Shown piece after piece: positions 62,116 through 64,000 of a stretch of DNA of 64,000 nt. Within the stretch, counting starts at the first letter, position 1. Every line of letters starts with the position of its first letter. The notes beneath the pieces were generated by a model. That model made no database searches, had not been told where the DNA came from, and was given only the letters and a program-made list of their open reading frames with translations. Both the position numbers and the translations under genes were made by a program. Origin of the DNA: Aquamicrobium zhengzhouense (lineage in GTDB: Bacteria > Pseudomonadota > Alphaproteobacteria > Rhizobiales > Rhizobiaceae); assembly GCF_016124105.1 (NCBI RefSeq), contig NZ_JADGMQ010000002.1, positions 62,001 to 126,000 of the forward strand, read 5' to 3'.

Positions 62116-62915
62116 TTGTCTCCCCCCGACAAAGCGCCCAAGAGCTTTGGCAGGTCACCAAAGCGGGCGATCAGGCTGAAGATGATAGCAGCAAGAACGA
62201 CGAAGAAAATAGACACCGACGCCATCGTCGGCGTGTAGCCGTAGCGCAGGGCGTTGAAAATCTTGATCGGCAGCGTTTCCATCGTGAAGCCCACGGTCAT
62301 GTAGGCGATGATGTACTCGTTGAGCGACAGCACGAAAGCGAAGGCAAAGCCCGAGATCAGGTAGGGCAGGATCAGAGGCAGAACCACAGTTCGCAGGATC
62401 GTGCGGTCATTGGCACCCATTGTGGCAGCCGCTTCAACCAGCGAACGATCGATCGAGGCAAACCCGAGCGATAGCGTGACCAGCGGCAGGGTGATGAAGA
62501 AGATGGCATGGCTGATTGCAGCCGTCCAAGGTTGGCCGTAGGCACCTATTGTTGCCCAGAAGGTCAGAAAGCCCAGCGCTGTGATGACCGGCGGCAGGAT
62601 GAACGGCGCAACGCCGAGAAGCCGGAATACATTGGCCCAAGGCGCAATGCGCCGCCAGAGGAACCAGGAGAGCGGCAGCGCCATCAGGACAGCCAGCGCA
62701 GCGGAGGCTGCAGCAAGCGTGACTGAGTTGATCAGGGCAGCACGCCAGCTGTCATCGGTAAAAATCTGCTGGTACCAGTTGAACGAGAAGCCTTGCGGAG
62801 GAAAAGTCAGAGCCTGCTTCTCGTTGACCGAAACCCCAGCAACGACCACCAGCGGCGCTGCAAGGAATATACCAACGAACGTGAAAATAATCCGGCGAAG
62901 GGCGGTTGCGCTCAT
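62112..62915 (-). CDS. ABC transporter permease (PotC-like)
   Basis: 267 residues with six membrane helices. The cytoplasmic EAA loop is LVEAAATMGANDRTILRTVV followed by LPLILPYLISG. The order in the operon (ATPase, permease, permease, then amidase) matches polyamine or opine importers of the spermidine/putrescine class. It overlaps the amidase and the other permease by 4 nt each. Confidence 0.9.
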   Translation of the reverse strand: MSATALRRIIFTFVGIFLAAPLVVVAGVSVNEKQALTFPPQGFSFNWYQQIFTDDSWRAALINSVTLAAASAALAVLMALPLSWFLWRRIAPWANVFRLLGVAPFILPPVITALGFLTFWATIGAYGQPWTAAISHAIFFITLPLVTLSLGFASIDRSLVEAAATMGANDRTILRTVVLPLILPYLISGFAFAFVLSLNEYIIAYMTVGFTMETLPIKIFNALRYGYTPTMASVSIFFVVLAAIIFSLIARFGDLPKLLGALSGGDK

Positions 62916-63769
62916 GCTTCCGCTCCCTTGCGTGCTCCGACCAGAAGCGTGAGCCCGACGAAGGCGAGGGACATCAGGACGAGGAAAACAGCCATCGCCG
63001 CCGCAAAAGGCATGTTCGACTGGTAAATCGCCTGGTCGGTGATCAACACGGAAAGCGTCCAGTGCTGCGGGCGCCCGAGCATCTGCGGCAGAAGATATGA
63101 TCCCAGCGCGAACACGAAGACCATGATCAGCGTTGCCGTAATGGTGCTCCGCATTGCTGGTACGATCACATTGAAAAACGAGCGCAGCGGTGAGGATCCA
63201 AGCGTGCGTGCGGCCTCCATCAAGGTTGGATCAAGGCGCACGATGGCGGGATAGAGAACGAGGATCGTGTATGGAAGCGCCTGATACACCATGCCTGTCA
63301 GGACCGCGCCGAAGTTCGGCATGAGAGCGTGAGGTTCGCTCATCAGGCCAAGCCAGACGAGGATGTTCGTGAGGCCCGCTGTGCGTGAAAACAGCGTCGT
63401 CCAGGCAAAGCCGATAATGACTTCCGATAGCGATAGGACCGAGAGGATCGCCACCAGCCAGACGATCTGCACTCTCCGAGACGCTTGCGAAAGTAGCCAG
63501 GTAAAGGGGAAGGCGAGGATGACGCAGATGATTGCAACGACAATCGCCAGCATGATCGAAAAGCTCAGCACTCCGCCAAAAAACGCTGACAGGAAGCGTT
63601 CGTAATTGTCGAAGATGAAATCGCGCGAGTAGAACCCGGCCGGATCGCGGCGGAAGAACGAAACCGCGATCATCGTCGAAAACGGGATCACGAAGAACAC
63701 CAGCAGCATGATTGCCGGAAAGGCAATCGGCGCGTAGTCAGCGAGGCTCCGAGGCGGTTCGCGTCTCAT
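62912..63769 (-). CDS. ABC transporter permease (PotB-like)
   Basis: 285 residues with six membrane helices. The EAA loop is LMEAARTLGSSPLRSFFNVI followed by VPAMRSTITAT. It pairs with the PotC-like permease to form the channel. The gene starts 4 nt before the ATPase stop, so the proteins are made in a set. No binding-protein gene lies within the window. It may be upstream of the ATPase. Confidence 0.9.
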   Translation of the reverse strand: MRREPPRSLADYAPIAFPAIMLLVFFVIPFSTMIAVSFFRRDPAGFYSRDFIFDNYERFLSAFFGGVLSFSIMLAIVVAIICVILAFPFTWLLSQASRRVQIVWLVAILSVLSLSEVIIGFAWTTLFSRTAGLTNILVWLGLMSEPHALMPNFGAVLTGMVYQALPYTILVLYPAIVRLDPTLMEAARTLGSSPLRSFFNVIVPAMRSTITATLIMVFVFALGSYLLPQMLGRPQHWTLSVLITDQAIYQSNMPFAAAMAVFLVLMSLAFVGLTLLVGARKGAEA

Positions 63770-64000
63770 CCCTTCAGCACCACGCAGCTTTCAACGGGAA
63801 GATGGATGCCGACATTGTCTCCGGCTACGTAAGGCGTGCGTTCCCGGGGCGTCGTGACTGCCACGATCGAAGTGCCTTCTACATCGACAAACGTCTCGAT
63901 TGTTCCGCCAAGATCGCGAACGAAAGTTACGGTGCCCGTCAGAGTGCCCTGATCCGGCGATACGAGGCGAATATCTTCAGGTCGCACGGACAGATGTCCA
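63766..64000 (-). CDS. ABC transporter ATP-binding protein, C-terminal part (truncated by window edge)
   Basis: Only the last 77 residues are visible. They carry the block GHLSVRPEDIRL followed by a TOBE-like beta-rich domain (GTLTGTVTFVRDLGG, IVAVTTPRERTPYVAG). This is the regulatory tail of PotA/MalK-type ATPases. The nucleotide-binding domain lies beyond the right edge. It is followed by the two permeases with 4-nt overlap. Confidence 0.85.
   Translation of the reverse strand, partial: GHLSVRPEDIRLVSPDQGTLTGTVTFVRDLGGTIETFVDVEGTSIVAVTTPRERTPYVAGDNVGIHLPVESCVVLKG

Overview
The window looks like part of the chromosome (or a chromid) of an alphaproteobacterium of the order Hyphomicrobiales, close to the Phyllobacteriaceae/Brucellaceae/Rhizobiaceae. 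The evidence is a rhizobial-type flagellar cluster: motC and motE, the regulators visN/visR and ftcR (rem), flaF and flbT, a DUF1217 gene, and no fliA, flgM, fliD, fliS or fliO in view. From memory, the order flagellin-fliF-fliH-motB-motC-fliK-ftcR-flgE-flgK-flgL-flaF-flbT-flgD-fliQ-flhA-fliR resembles the Brucella/Mesorhizobium layout more than that of Sinorhizobium, where fliF lies beside visN. The species cannot be named.

Left flank (1-7087): the 3' end of an outer-membrane beta-barrel gene; a NicO-type nickel/cobalt exporter with its DUF1007 partner; a LysR regulator; an ornithine/lysine decarboxylase behind a promoter and a roughly 400-nt structured leader that fits the alphaproteobacterial speF element; a GNAT acetyltransferase; a small secreted protein; an SCP2 protein; a MarR regulator.

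Flagellar region (7215-44365): about 38 genes in six structural operons, plus ftcR, two tandem flagellin genes and the visN-visR pair. Operons are tightly packed, often with 4-nt ATGA overlaps. A shared site, TCRCRCAAG preceded by a degenerate half-site 11 bp upstream, sits in the same orientation 25-90 bp before the first gene of all six structural operons (fliF, flgE, flhA, flgB, DUF1217, motA). It was not seen in this arrangement before ftcR, visN or the flagellins, so it is a good candidate for the FtcR binding site. Both flagellin genes carry a conserved 43-bp element 32 bp before the start codon, possibly a FlbT-responsive 5' UTR element.

Polysaccharide region (44907-60002): a surface-polysaccharide locus on alternating strands. 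It holds UDP-glucuronate decarboxylase, a CDP-paratose-2-epimerase-like protein, an O-antigen-ligase-like protein, GT2, a Wzx-like flippase, a WecB/TagA transferase, GumC/Wzz, a GT-C membrane transferase, a NodB-type deacetylase, an initiating sugar transferase, an SMR-like membrane protein, an FAD oxidoreductase, and a fused deacetylase-GT2 protein. The fused deacetylase/DPM-synthase-like GT, the SMR-like protein, the GT-C enzyme and the UDP-GlcA decarboxylase together match, part for part, much of the Arn (lipid A aminoarabinose) logic. They may form an undescribed lipid-linked sugar branch-modification module. The deacetylase half of the fusion has lost a metal-binding His.

Right flank (60184-64000): a Gfo/Idh/MocA oxidoreductase, a nitrilase-family amidase, and a polyamine/opine-type ABC importer (two permeases and the C-terminal end of the ATPase) running off the window. 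No tRNA, rRNA, IS element, prophage or CRISPR array was seen.
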